From the NCBI GenBank assembly GCA_002354005.1, contig DEKS01000108.1:6368-18308 (forward strand): a DNA stretch of 11,941 bases. The letters are read 5' to 3'. A program made the position numbers and the translations under genes. Source of the stretch: Bacteroidales bacterium UBA2716. Lineage in GTDB: Bacteria; Bacteroidota; Bacteroidia; Bacteroidales; UBA932. Shown here one piece after another: positions 1-7,015 of the stretch. Numbering within the stretch: position 1 is the stretch's first letter; every line of letters begins with the position of its first letter. The notes under the pieces were generated by a model. That model ran no database searches. It worked only from the letters and a program-made list of their open reading frames with translations, and was not told where the DNA came from.

Positions 1-201
1 GCCGGCGACGCAGACTGCCTGCTGTTCCCCAACATCGAGAGCGCCAATGTGTTCTGGAAAACCAACTCCAAACTGGCCAAGGACGTCCGTCAGGCCGGCT
101 TCCTGGTGGGTACCAAGGTCCCTTGCATCCTGGCCTCCCGCGCAGACTCCGTAGACGTAAAATTAAATTCGATTGCATCTGCAGTCATGTCAGTTAAATA
201 A
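1..201 (+). CDS. ptb: Phosphate acetyl/butyryltransferase family protein, C-terminal end (partial)
   Basis: The frame is open from the first base of the window and ends with TAA at 199-201, giving the last 66 residues of a protein whose start lies outside. The visible part carries GDADCLLFPNIESANV, then a VGTKVPCILASRADS block and KLNSIA. These are the typical C-terminal blocks of the PTA/PTB family, which moves an acyl group between CoA and phosphate. The NIES..NVFWK and SRADS..KLNSIA pattern looks more like phosphate butyryltransferase than the long Pta enzymes. Two bases separate its stop from the tpiA start, so the two are probably cotranscribed. Substrate (acetyl, butyryl or branched acyl) cannot be decided from this fragment. 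Confidence 0.82.
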   Translation, partial: AGDADCLLFPNIESANVFWKTNSKLAKDVRQAGFLVGTKVPCILASRADSVDVKLNSIASAVMSVK

Positions 202-203
202 TT

Positions 204-959
204 ATGAGAAAATTTATTGTAGCTGGGAACTGGAAAATGAATACCACCGTTCCCGAAGGTGTAGAACTTGCAAAAGCGGTTGTTGAGAAGGCCAAAGACC
301 TGCCCGCTAACGTAGAACTGGTAGTGGCTCCGCCGTTCACCCATCTGGCCTGCGTGGCCGATGTCCTCAAGGGCTCCAAGGTAAAACTCAGCGCCCAGAA
401 CTGCGCAGACCATGAGAAAGGCGCATACACCGGCGAAGTAGCCGTGAACATGCTCACTTCCATCGGTTGCCAGTATACCATCCTGGGTCACAGCGAGCGC
501 CGTCAGTATTATGGCGAGACCGACGAGAAACTGGTGGTGAAAACCCAGTTGGCCCTCGCCGCCGGTCTTAAAGTAATCCTTTGCGTCGGTGAAAACCTGG
601 ACGAACGCGAGGCCGGCAAGCACTTTGAGGTGGTTACCGCCCAGACCAAGAACGTCCTGTACAACTTCACCGCCGAGGACATGAAGAACGTGGTCATTGC
701 CTATGAACCCGTTTGGGCCATCGGTACCGGCAAAACCGCTACCGCCGCCCAGGCTGAGGAAATCCACGCCTGCATCCGCAACGTCATCGAGGCCAAGTTC
801 GGCGCCCAGGTGGCCGACGACCTCACCATCCTGTACGGCGGCTCCTGCAAGCCCTCCAACGCCAAGGAACTCTTCGCCGAGAAAGACATCGACGGTGGCC
901 TCATCGGCGGCGCCGCCCTCAAGGCCGACGATTTCCTGGGAATTGCCACCAGTTTCTAG
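204..959 (+). CDS. tpiA: Triosephosphate isomerase
   Basis: A complete 251-residue protein of the usual family length. It interconverts dihydroxyacetone phosphate and glyceraldehyde 3-phosphate in glycolysis and gluconeogenesis, in the cytoplasm. All catalytic landmarks are visible: AGNWKMN near the N-terminus with Asn9 and Lys11, the electrophile His96 in GHSERR, the base Glu168 in AYEPVWAIGTGKTA with flexible loop 6 just after it, and the phosphate-gripping LYGGSCKP and GGLIGGAALK glycine loops. ATG at 204 is chosen because it places the conserved KFIVAGNWKMN block at the expected N-terminal position. No clear Shine-Dalgarno sequence is seen, which is normal for Bacteroidetes. It follows the acyltransferase gene by two bases and ends 40 bp before a strong terminator. 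Confidence 0.98.
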   Translation: MRKFIVAGNWKMNTTVPEGVELAKAVVEKAKDLPANVELVVAPPFTHLACVADVLKGSKVKLSAQNCADHEKGAYTGEVAVNMLTSIGCQYTILGHSERRQYYGETDEKLVVKTQLALAAGLKVILCVGENLDEREAGKHFEVVTAQTKNVLYNFTAEDMKNVVIAYEPVWAIGTGKTATAAQAEEIHACIRNVIEAKFGAQVADDLTILYGGSCKPSNAKELFAEKDIDGGLIGGAALKADDFLGIATSF

Positions 960-967
960 GTCACTTC

Positions 968-1028
968 ATTCCCGGCTTATTCGGGAATCTCATGATTTCA
1001 ACGCACAGCCTCTGGGTTGTGCGTTTTT
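968..1028 (+). terminator. Intrinsic terminator after tpiA, preceded by a small hairpin
   Basis: An 11-bp stem pairs AACGCACAGCC (1000-1010) with GGTTGTGCGTT (1015-1025) across a four-base TCTG loop, with a single G-U pair. Together with the end of the stem the sequence runs into five T (1024-1028). A smaller 7-bp hairpin, ATTCCCG (968-974) with CGGGAAT (982-988), sits just after the tpiA stop. The arrangement should end transcription of the ptb-tpiA unit and insulate the island from it. Confidence 0.85.
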
Positions 1029-1035
1029 CGTGGCA

Positions 1036-1120
1036 CTCGTCCTCATTTTGGGCCGATTTTGAGGACGAGGAGGGAAAAATGAACCTCTCGTCCTTAAAAA
1101 GAGGCATTTTCATGGACGAG
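1036..1120. repeat. Cluster of inverted CTCGTCC motifs
   Basis: CTCGTCCTCA (1036-1045) is matched by its exact reverse complement TGAGGACGAG (1060-1069), separated by 14 bases. The heptamer appears again at 1087-1093 and inverted at 1114-1120. Four alternating copies therefore lie within 85 bp between the tpiA terminator and the hairpin element. No T-run follows either hairpin, so they are not obvious terminators. Function is unknown; a protein-binding array or a repeat remnant are both possible. Confidence 0.55.
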
Positions 1121-1160
1121 ACTGTGGCTTGGAAGGTTTTTTGCCTCAAACCGTTGTCGC

Positions 1161-1317
1161 TGGGAAGGAAATGTCCGGGGGACTTCGTTCCGCTGCGCTT
1201 CACTCCGGCCCCTCCCATTGTCTCCTGCGTCCCCGCTTCCGCGGGAACTTGTATCCAACGGGCCCCTCCCCCTACACTTGTGCGGGGGTGCACAAGCCCC
1301 CGGACATCTCCTTCCCA
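1161..1317 (-). repeat. Structured hairpin element, copy 1 (antisense orientation)
   Basis: Two 21-nt arms (1161-1181 and 1297-1317) are inverted complements with one exception, and they enclose a 115-nt core (1182-1296). Read on the minus strand the core has the same length as copy 2 (7193-7307) and differs from it at only six positions. On that strand it contains a 7-bp hairpin CTTGTGC/GCACAAG (1277-1296), an 8-bp stem with a GGAA tetraloop (1229-1248) and GCGCAGC (1192-1198), a GCGNAGC mini-hairpin. The single non-Watson-Crick arm pair is G-T on this strand. A reading frame crosses the element but shows no coding constraint. I do not recognise a named family; it could be a structured RNA or a non-autonomous mobile element. 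Confidence 0.8.
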
Positions 1318-1350
1318 AGCCTCCTGCGATAAAGATTTTCAAAAAACAAT

Positions 1351-1379
1351 TTTGCTCGATCCATTTTTTTGTATCTTTG
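1351..1379 (+). promoter_or_regulatory. Bacteroidetes-type promoter of the DpnII operon, with GATC sites
   Basis: A TTTG (1351-1354) is followed after 17 bases by TATCTTTG (1372-1379), an exact match to the Bacteroidetes -7 consensus TAnnTTTG. The dpnM ATG at 1397 lies 17 bases further on, so the leader would be very short; an AAAGG before the start could aid ribosome binding. One GATC lies in the promoter spacer (1358-1361) and a second in the leader (1391-1394). Since the operon methylates GATC, promoter activity could respond to methylation state, but this is inferred from position only. Confidence 0.75.
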
Positions 1380-1396
1380 TAAAAATAAAGGATCGT

Positions 1397-2308
1397 ATGA
1401 CACTGTCTCGCGAGAAAACATACGCTCACCCTTTTGTAAAATGGGTAGGAGGGAAGACTCAACTGCTTGACGAGGTTAAGAAGTCGCTTCCTCGCGATTT
1501 TGCATCCCGTCGGCACGTAACGTATGTAGAGCCGTTTGTCGGTGGTGGCGCTGTTATGTTCTGGATTCTTCAGGAGTATCCCAACATTGAGAGGGCTGTC
1601 ATCAATGATATCAATCAGGAACTCGTCTGTACCTATCGCGTCATCAAGGAGAATGTTGAAGAGCTGATAGCGGGACTTGCTCACATTCAGAACGAATATA
1701 TTCCCCTGGGCGCAGATGACCGTAAGGCCTATTTCTTAGAGAAAAGAGCTCGTTTCAATACGAAGAAGACAACGCCAGTTGAAACGGCGGCACTCTTCAT
1801 TTTTCTTAATAGGACGTGCTTCAACGGCCTTTATAGAGTCAATTCCAAAGGCGAATTCAACGTTCCTCACGGTAAGTACGCTAATCCACGCATCTGCGAT
1901 GTGGACAATCTCCGTGCTTGCTCTGAGGTTCTCCAGAAGGTCGAAATCCTATGCGGTGACTTCGCCGAGACCGGTCGCTATGCTGGTCCAGATACCCTTT
2001 TCTATTTTGATCCTCCCTATAAGCCAATCACAGAAACATCCTCCTTCACATCCTACGCAAAAGAAGGTTTTGACGATGCTGAACAAATCCGTCTCCGCGA
2101 TTTCTGTGACCAGGTAAGCAAGGATAAGGCTTTATTTGTGGCTAGCAATTCTGACCCGAAGGATGTCAATCCTTCCGAAAATTTCTTTGAGACTTTATAC
2201 AATCATTTTATCATCAAGAGAGTATCCGCCGCCAGAATGATCAACTCTGACGCCTCTGGCCGCGGTGCTATTTCTGAATTGATGATTTCTAACGTAGTCA
2301 ACGCTTAA
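1397..2308 (+). CDS. dpnM: DpnM-type DNA adenine methyltransferase (GATC, alpha class)
   Basis: A 303-residue enzyme expected to transfer a methyl group from S-adenosylmethionine to N6 of adenine in GATC, protecting host DNA from the neighbouring endonuclease. In alpha-class order it shows FVKWVGGK (13-20, motif X), YVEPFVGGGA (43-52, SAM-binding motif I), a central variable region likely to recognise the target, and FDPPYKP (204-210, catalytic motif IV) followed by TSSFTSY, typical of the Dam/DpnM group. The frame is open upstream to 992, but that part runs through a terminator and the hairpin element. The start at 1397 is chosen because it lies 17 bp after a good promoter and gives normal family length. 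It is the first gene of the operon, with two bases before the endonuclease gene. Confidence 0.95.
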   Translation: MTLSREKTYAHPFVKWVGGKTQLLDEVKKSLPRDFASRRHVTYVEPFVGGGAVMFWILQEYPNIERAVINDINQELVCTYRVIKENVEELIAGLAHIQNEYIPLGADDRKAYFLEKRARFNTKKTTPVETAALFIFLNRTCFNGLYRVNSKGEFNVPHGKYANPRICDVDNLRACSEVLQKVEILCGDFAETGRYAGPDTLFYFDPPYKPITETSSFTSYAKEGFDDAEQIRLRDFCDQVSKDKALFVASNSDPKDVNPSENFFETLYNHFIIKRVSAARMINSDASGRGAISELMISNVVNA

Positions 2309-2310
2309 AT

Positions 2311-3168
2311 ATGAGAGATTTTACCACTTGGTTGGCGGGCTTCCGCTCCGCTATAGCTGGCTATAAGTATTACACTGACTTTGAGAAGATTTACAAGAAT
2401 GTAGATGCTATCAAGGTTGAGTTGAACATCCTGAACTCCCTGATAGGATGTGAAGACATCGAGAAGGAGTTTGTAGCGCTCTACAGTCGCTATCCGGAGA
2501 TCCTTAAGTGTATCCCCATCCTGCTGGCTAAGCGTGAATCTGACATCCTTACAGTGGATTTTGATGGCGAACACGTTTGGAATTTCAAGCGGGCCAATTA
2601 CCATATCGAGGAATACGTGGTATTCATGCGTGAGACCGGGTTGTTTGACCTTATGAAGCAGAAACATATCCACAACCTGGTGGACTACGTTACCGGTGTA
2701 GAAACCGGCTTGGACTCCAACGCTCGCAAAAACCGTGGCGGTCACGTTATGGAAGACCTGGTGGAAGGGTATCTTGTCAAAGCTGGTTTGGAGAGAGACA
2801 AGACCTACTTCAAGGAAATGTACATCCACGAGATTGAACAGAAATGGGGCATCGATCTATCCTGCATCTCCAATGAGGGCGGCACCGAAAAGCGCTTCGA
2901 TTTCGTCATCAAGCGTCCCAATATGATTTATGGCATCGAGACCAACTTCTACGCCAGCAGTGGCTCCAAACTGAATGAGACTGCTCGCAGTTACAAGACT
3001 ATTGCTCTTGAGACCGAGAGCCATCCTAAATTCAAGTTCGTGTGGATTACCGATGGACAAGGTTGGGGCTCTGCTAAGAATAATCTGAAAGAGACATTCG
3101 ACGTTCTGGAAAATATGTATAATATTTTGGACCTTGATGAAGGTGTGGTGGAGAAAAAGCTGGTATAA
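2311..3168 (+). CDS. dpnB: DpnII-family type II restriction endonuclease
   Basis: A 285-residue protein of the DpnII/MboI endonuclease family, which cleaves unmethylated GATC in double-stranded DNA. The N-terminal half is helical and less distinctive. The conserved block NRGGHVMEDLV (141-151) is followed by KRFDFVI (194-200) and YGIETNFYASSGSKLNETARSY (207-228), the most diagnostic stretch of this family. Asp197 and Glu210 are the likely metal ligands of a PD-(D/E)XK-like core, with Asn212 where many nucleases have lysine, as I recall for this family. It starts two bases after the dpnM stop and ends one base before the next gene, so all are translated from one message. In the pneumococcal DpnII operon the endonuclease gene comes last; here it is second. 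Confidence 0.93.
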   Translation: MRDFTTWLAGFRSAIAGYKYYTDFEKIYKNVDAIKVELNILNSLIGCEDIEKEFVALYSRYPEILKCIPILLAKRESDILTVDFDGEHVWNFKRANYHIEEYVVFMRETGLFDLMKQKHIHNLVDYVTGVETGLDSNARKNRGGHVMEDLVEGYLVKAGLERDKTYFKEMYIHEIEQKWGIDLSCISNEGGTEKRFDFVIKRPNMIYGIETNFYASSGSKLNETARSYKTIALETESHPKFKFVWITDGQGWGSAKNNLKETFDVLENMYNILDLDEGVVEKKLV

Positions 3169-3169
3169 T

Positions 3170-3694
3170 ATGGTCAAGAACAAGTACACTCACTCTATAG
3201 AATTAAAGCACATTCGTGTCAAGAATTCCAAGAAAGAGGATTTCGCGAAAGCGTTGATTGAACTGCCCTATCGAGGATATGAGGTTGAAGACATCTCTGA
3301 TGGAAGAAAGATTGTGATAACTAAGCCGGGAGGAAAAATGAGTTTTGGACGGTTGAGTAAAGAGGACTTTCTCGTATTCATCTATACGCCCGAGACTCAG
3401 GAACTCTGGCAGATTTCTCACAATCAGATTCTTGAAGATTTGCAAGCGAAAGCCGCTGAAGATAAAAAGCAGACAAAGCGTTTAATTGACATTTTTGAGA
3501 GCGTTCTCGACGGAGTCGATCCCGAAGACCTTCAAGATAGCATTTCTTCTTTCTCCTTTACATCAGGTGAACTGCCTGAGGCCCTTCTTAAAGCCTATAA
3601 ATGGATTTGGGGGCAGGAAGACGTGAATTATCCCTCTGGGAAAGGCAGATTGATGTCCTGGGAAGCCATTGCAGCATTGAGAGATAGTTTATGA
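3170..3694 (+). CDS. Unrecognised 174-residue protein in the DpnII operon
   Basis: I do not recognise this protein. The ATG at 3170 is chosen because it lies one base after the endonuclease stop. An in-frame ATG at 3134 would overlap the endonuclease gene by 35 bp and add twelve residues unlike a conserved N-terminus. The stop overlaps the dpnA start in an ATGA, implying translational coupling. The N-terminal third is basic with beta-like segments (IELKHIRVKN, GYEVEDISDGRKIVITKPGG); the middle carries LWQISHNQILEDLQAKAAEDKKQTKRL, a helical charged stretch; the C-terminus is acidic and Trp-containing. There is no signal peptide, membrane segment, zinc-binding cysteine cluster or evident helix-turn-helix. 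Its embedded position suggests a role in the restriction system, such as an accessory subunit or expression control, but nothing in the sequence proves that. Confidence 0.85.
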   Translation: MVKNKYTHSIELKHIRVKNSKKEDFAKALIELPYRGYEVEDISDGRKIVITKPGGKMSFGRLSKEDFLVFIYTPETQELWQISHNQILEDLQAKAAEDKKQTKRLIDIFESVLDGVDPEDLQDSISSFSFTSGELPEALLKAYKWIWGQEDVNYPSGKGRLMSWEAIAALRDSL

Positions 3695-4572
3695 TCGCCC
3701 CTTTCTATAAGTCCTTGGATAAAAACTTCACGCTCCTGCAGGGAGATTGTGTCGAACTTCTGAACTCATTCGATTTCAAGTTCGATATGATTTTTGCCGA
3801 TCCACCGTATCATTTGTCGAACGGTGGCATCAGCATACAGAGCGGTGTTCCTGTATCCGTGAATAAGGGCAAGTGGGATAAGTCCCAGGGCTTTGAGGAG
3901 GACTACAAGTTCGACAAAACCTGGCTGGCAGCCTGCCGGGAGCATCTGAAATCCGATGGCACCATCTGGGTCAGTGGAACATATCACAACATCTTCTCCG
4001 TGGCCCGTTGTCTTTCGGAACTGGACTTCAAAATACTGAACTGCATCACCTGGGTGAAGACCAATCCTCCGCCCAATCTTTCCTGCCGGTACTTCACCTA
4101 TTCGGCGGAGTATATCCTGTGGGCTCGAAAGGAGCAGAAAGTGGCTCATTACTACAACTATGAGCTGATGAAGGAAATCAATGGCGGTACCCAGATGCGC
4201 GATGTCTGGACGCTGCCTGCCATTGCTCCTTGGGAGAAGTCCTGTGGCAAGCATCCCACCCAGAAGCCGCTATGTGTTCTTTCCCGTATTATTCAAGCAT
4301 CCACCAAACCTGGAGCCTGGATTCTTGACCCATTCACAGGAAGCAGCACAACAGGTATTGCCGCAAATCTCCTTGGCCGCCGTTTCCTCGGCATTGACCA
4401 GGAAGAAAAATTCCTCGAGATGAGCAAAGCCCGTCGCGAGGAACTGAATAGTGTCAGTCGAAGGGGAGAGATTCTGTGTAAACTGGAGAAACAAGCCAAA
4501 CTTTTCCAGGATAGCGACGTTCGGGTTCTCAGTGAGCCGGAGGCGTATTACGGACCGGAGCTTCCGTTTTAG
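3691..4572 (+). CDS. dpnA: DpnA-type site-specific DNA methyltransferase (beta class)
   Basis: A 293-residue N6-adenine methyltransferase with beta-class motif order. Catalytic FADPPY (35-40, motif IV) comes first, then a target-recognition region, then KHPTQKP (187-193, motif X) and DPFTGSSTTG (213-222, SAM-binding motif I) with GIDQE after it. Its place in a DpnII operon identifies it with DpnA, which in pneumococcus methylates GATC in single- as well as double-stranded DNA and thereby protects incoming transforming single strands. Whether that applies to this host is inference. The start codon overlaps the preceding stop, and a GATC site covers the start itself (3693-3696). Only 14 bp separate its stop from the stop of the convergent DGQHR gene, with no clear terminator between them. 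Confidence 0.92.
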   Translation: MIAPFYKSLDKNFTLLQGDCVELLNSFDFKFDMIFADPPYHLSNGGISIQSGVPVSVNKGKWDKSQGFEEDYKFDKTWLAACREHLKSDGTIWVSGTYHNIFSVARCLSELDFKILNCITWVKTNPPPNLSCRYFTYSAEYILWARKEQKVAHYYNYELMKEINGGTQMRDVWTLPAIAPWEKSCGKHPTQKPLCVLSRIIQASTKPGAWILDPFTGSSTTGIAANLLGRRFLGIDQEEKFLEMSKARREELNSVSRRGEILCKLEKQAKLFQDSDVRVLSEPEAYYGPELPF

Positions 4573-4586
4573 CTATTCTTCTATCT

Positions 4587-6827
4587 TTATTCTATACCGA
4601 ATGCTGCTGCTATTTTAGCTATGCGTTGAAATTGAGCAGTGCTTATTTTACGATTATTTGTTACGTCATTATAGCAAGCGTCCATTTCCTTAAGCCAAGA
4701 AACTGCGGCACCTTTTGCTTCTGCACCTTCAATCTTGAGTAATCCCTTGTAGAAGAGGGACCAGTTTGTTTTATGTGATGCAAGCGCAGAAATTTGGGCA
4801 AAGGTAAGGTAGTCCCAGACTTTGGCTTCTGGTTTATCGATAGAGTCAATTGCTCTCTTTGAGAGTAGAGTATTGCGTAAACTTTCCGGAACATAATTCC
4901 GTAGCCAGTCCGTTTCGTCAGGATAGTTCTCTTTAATCCTGTCTCTAAGCAGTTGTAAAATCTTGGTCAATAGATCGTTTGCCTCAGGATTGTAATCAGT
5001 ATTAAACTCTTCGATGAATTTTACAAGAGCAGGATATGTATACTCGGGATCATTATGATTCAGAGCTAGGCGGAGAACATTATACGAGTCAGTCGGCCCT
5101 CCTGCACCTTTACTCTTCTTAATCTTAGTAATCTCTTCTTCAGAAAGGCAGCTGATTGTAAGGGCAAGTGATTCAAGGAATGGCTCAATTTCTGTAAAAA
5201 AAGTATCGCTATTATCAACGACGATAAGATTCTGTTTAGCTAACTTGATCTGAACGAAATCATCAATTATCATGATGAGTGCTGCGATACAGTTATTGAT
5301 AGTTAGAAATCCTTCTGAGCCTTTATCCCATTCATCCTGGCATTCCCGCTGAATAACAGCAAGTGACTTACAAAGAAAAGGATATAACATCTTTGAGGTT
5401 GCATCGTTATTCTGCTTATCAAAAGTACCTTGGTATTGAATCGTGTTAGTGTTTTTGCGATATTTATTAAGAAAATGTGTTTTTTCCAAAGCGAGCTTTA
5501 TATTCTCTGTTGTAAGGCAGCGCATAGATGTCTTCACATTTTCGCCAGTAATAACACGTTTATATAGAGGAGAATGGCTATCTTCTCCCAACTTTTCGGC
5601 AAGATAAATCATCAATGCCTGATTCCGGCTTGCAAATGAGTTCGCCTTCCACAAAATATCGATGTTAAGTGTGTTGCGGAGGGATTTGGGTACAGCTTTT
5701 TGATTCTCATTTATATCCATGAACAATTTGAGCTGTGCCTCTTTGTTTAAGTCAACAAATGCGACGACGGGAATGCAGTTTGTAGATTCAAAACGACTTC
5801 CCGAATAGCCGTATAAGCGATGCTGCCCATCAATAATATACGCAGATTGATATCTTCTTGGTAGATGGAGTACGCCAACACGTGACACCGAGTCTTCAAC
5901 TTGTGTGTTTGCTTTGTCAAATTGTAGCTGATGGCCACCTGAATCAATACTAATAATCAGCGAGTTTGGAAAGTAACCGCCTTGGTTGACAAACTCCTGT
6001 ATTGCCTTTAGCCTTGGCTTCTGAATTAGCCTTTGGTATGTCGGCATGAGGTCATGATTTGCGTTGTTTCTATGCAAAACATACGCTACCTTTAAAAGTT
6101 TACTCGGTTCGATAGAGAATGAATAATATGTCAATCCACCCATCTTCCCTTCAATAGCTGGAACGTTCATGTCCAATCCCTTAATCTCCTTCCCGGCGAA
6201 GAGGCTGCCCAGCAGTTGATATTTAGCAGCAGTACCTAAGTGAGTCGCAAGCCCATCGTAGTATTTTACGGAGTCTTCATCAAAATAAGCGAAATTGAAA
6301 TCCCTAATTCTATCAAGGTCTGTTTGCCCAATTACATAGTTCCTGGTCGCAAAAATGTATTTGAATTTTTTTCTGCCAAACTTAGAAGTGATTTCGTCAC
6401 AAATACCTTTGTAATGCCCGTACATGGCCTCTAAATCCGTTTTCCATTGTTTGGTCCTATCTAGCTTGTCAGTTTCTTTGCATTCAACAAATAGGCAGGT
6501 TTCATCATCCATGGCAATTACATCAATCTGTTTTGTAAGTGCCGGATTGGAGGATGAATATGAAAGCTCAAATTTATTGGTAGAGTTCATGTAGTCAAAA
6601 CCCATTCTGTAGAAGGCTGTCCAGACTTCATCCTCAAAGGAATCTCCCAGTGCTTTAGATTTCTCTACTGTAACCGTCCTCTTTCTGCGTTTTTTTTCTA
6701 CCCATCCGTCGGCAACGGCGAGTTCTAGTTCCTTCAATGATATAGTCTTGGTGAGTGTTGCTTTACTGCGTCGCTTAGACTCTTCACCTAGGTCTTCATG
6801 CTTCAATAAGAGGTTCCAAGTAGACAT
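4587..6827 (-). CDS. PD-(D/E)XK nuclease-like and DGQHR (DndB-like) domain fusion protein
   Basis: A 746-residue cytoplasmic protein. Residues 1-60 are basic, ending in EKKRRKRTVTVEK. Residues 61-180 contain GDSFEDEVW, then QIDVIAMDDETCLFVECKE, giving Glu65, Asp102 and Glu115-X-Lys117. This matches the E...D...ExK layout of PD-(D/E)XK nucleases. Residues about 230-400 hold AYIIDGQHRLYGY (329-341) and FMDINENQKAVP (369-380), the signatures of the DGQHR domain shared with DndB, a protein of DNA phosphorothioation systems. The remaining 350 residues are mostly helical and not recognised. No other dnd gene is present. Base composition is visibly AT-richer than tpiA, rplY or pth, suggesting transfer. 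It converges on the DpnII operon, so it is a separate unit. A nuclease or regulatory defence role is inference. Confidence 0.88.
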   Translation of the reverse strand: MSTWNLLLKHEDLGEESKRRSKATLTKTISLKELELAVADGWVEKKRRKRTVTVEKSKALGDSFEDEVWTAFYRMGFDYMNSTNKFELSYSSSNPALTKQIDVIAMDDETCLFVECKETDKLDRTKQWKTDLEAMYGHYKGICDEITSKFGRKKFKYIFATRNYVIGQTDLDRIRDFNFAYFDEDSVKYYDGLATHLGTAAKYQLLGSLFAGKEIKGLDMNVPAIEGKMGGLTYYSFSIEPSKLLKVAYVLHRNNANHDLMPTYQRLIQKPRLKAIQEFVNQGGYFPNSLIISIDSGGHQLQFDKANTQVEDSVSRVGVLHLPRRYQSAYIIDGQHRLYGYSGSRFESTNCIPVVAFVDLNKEAQLKLFMDINENQKAVPKSLRNTLNIDILWKANSFASRNQALMIYLAEKLGEDSHSPLYKRVITGENVKTSMRCLTTENIKLALEKTHFLNKYRKNTNTIQYQGTFDKQNNDATSKMLYPFLCKSLAVIQRECQDEWDKGSEGFLTINNCIAALIMIIDDFVQIKLAKQNLIVVDNSDTFFTEIEPFLESLALTISCLSEEEITKIKKSKGAGGPTDSYNVLRLALNHNDPEYTYPALVKFIEEFNTDYNPEANDLLTKILQLLRDRIKENYPDETDWLRNYVPESLRNTLLSKRAIDSIDKPEAKVWDYLTFAQISALASHKTNWSLFYKGLLKIEGAEAKGAAVSWLKEMDACYNDVTNNRKISTAQFQRIAKIAAAFGIE

Positions 6828-6838
6828 AGTCCATGAAT

Positions 6839-6852
6839 GATAATAGATTATC
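6839..6852. promoter_or_regulatory. Perfect GATAAT-n2-ATTATC palindrome before the DGQHR start
   Basis: GATAAT and ATTATC are exact inverted complements separated by AG, eleven bases upstream of the minus-strand start codon at 6827. The size and position fit a dimeric regulator's operator over the leader of the DGQHR gene. No regulator gene is evident next to it, so this is positional inference only. Confidence 0.4.
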
Positions 6853-6853
6853 T

Positions 6854-6882
6854 GTCTTATATCTCATTTTTCATGTCTCAAA
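6854..6882 (-). promoter_or_regulatory. Possible weak promoter of the DGQHR gene
   Basis: On the minus strand a TTTG (6879-6882) is followed after 17 bases by TATAAGAC (6854-6861), which keeps the TA of the Bacteroidetes -7 box but not its TTTG. It lies 26 bases before the start codon at 6827. It is the best candidate I found, but the match is poor. The palindrome at 6877-6907 overlaps the upstream box. Confidence 0.25.
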
Positions 6883-6916
6883 CACATTGGTTACCAAGTG
6901 TTTTGAGTGGAGATAT
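6859..6916. promoter_or_regulatory. Nested palindrome upstream of the DGQHR gene
   Basis: The central part, CTCAAACACATTGG (6877-6890) and CCAAGTGTTTTGAG (6894-6907), is an inverted repeat around TTA that needs two one-base gaps. It is flanked by a perfect outer pair ATATCTC (6859-6865) and GAGATAT (6910-6916). A further hairpin pairs ATGCT (6931-6935) with AGCAT (6951-6955). No T-run follows, so a terminator is unlikely. It may be an operator or a structured element. Confidence 0.45.
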
Positions 6917-7000
6917 GGATGGTTGCTATAATGCTTTCTTCTACGAAGGTAGCATAAAAAAGGTTAAGATCAAAGAGTTCCGTTTTCAGTGTTATTAGCG

Positions 7001-7015
7001 GAGGGGCATCCCCTC
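7001..7015. repeat. Short GAGGGG-CAT-CCCCTC hairpin
   Basis: A perfect 6-bp stem with a three-base loop lies directly before the paired CCGCGATT repeats. It may be the edge of that repeat unit. No function can be assigned. Confidence 0.4.

Noticed and set aside
90..767. 225-codon minus-strand open frame across ptb and tpiA
   Set aside because: It lies antisense to two clear genes and resembles no protein; long shadow frames are common in GC-rich codons.
992..1396. Upstream extension of the dpnM frame by 135 codons
   Set aside because: It crosses the tpiA terminator, hairpin-element copy 1 and the operon promoter. The family-length protein starts at 1397.
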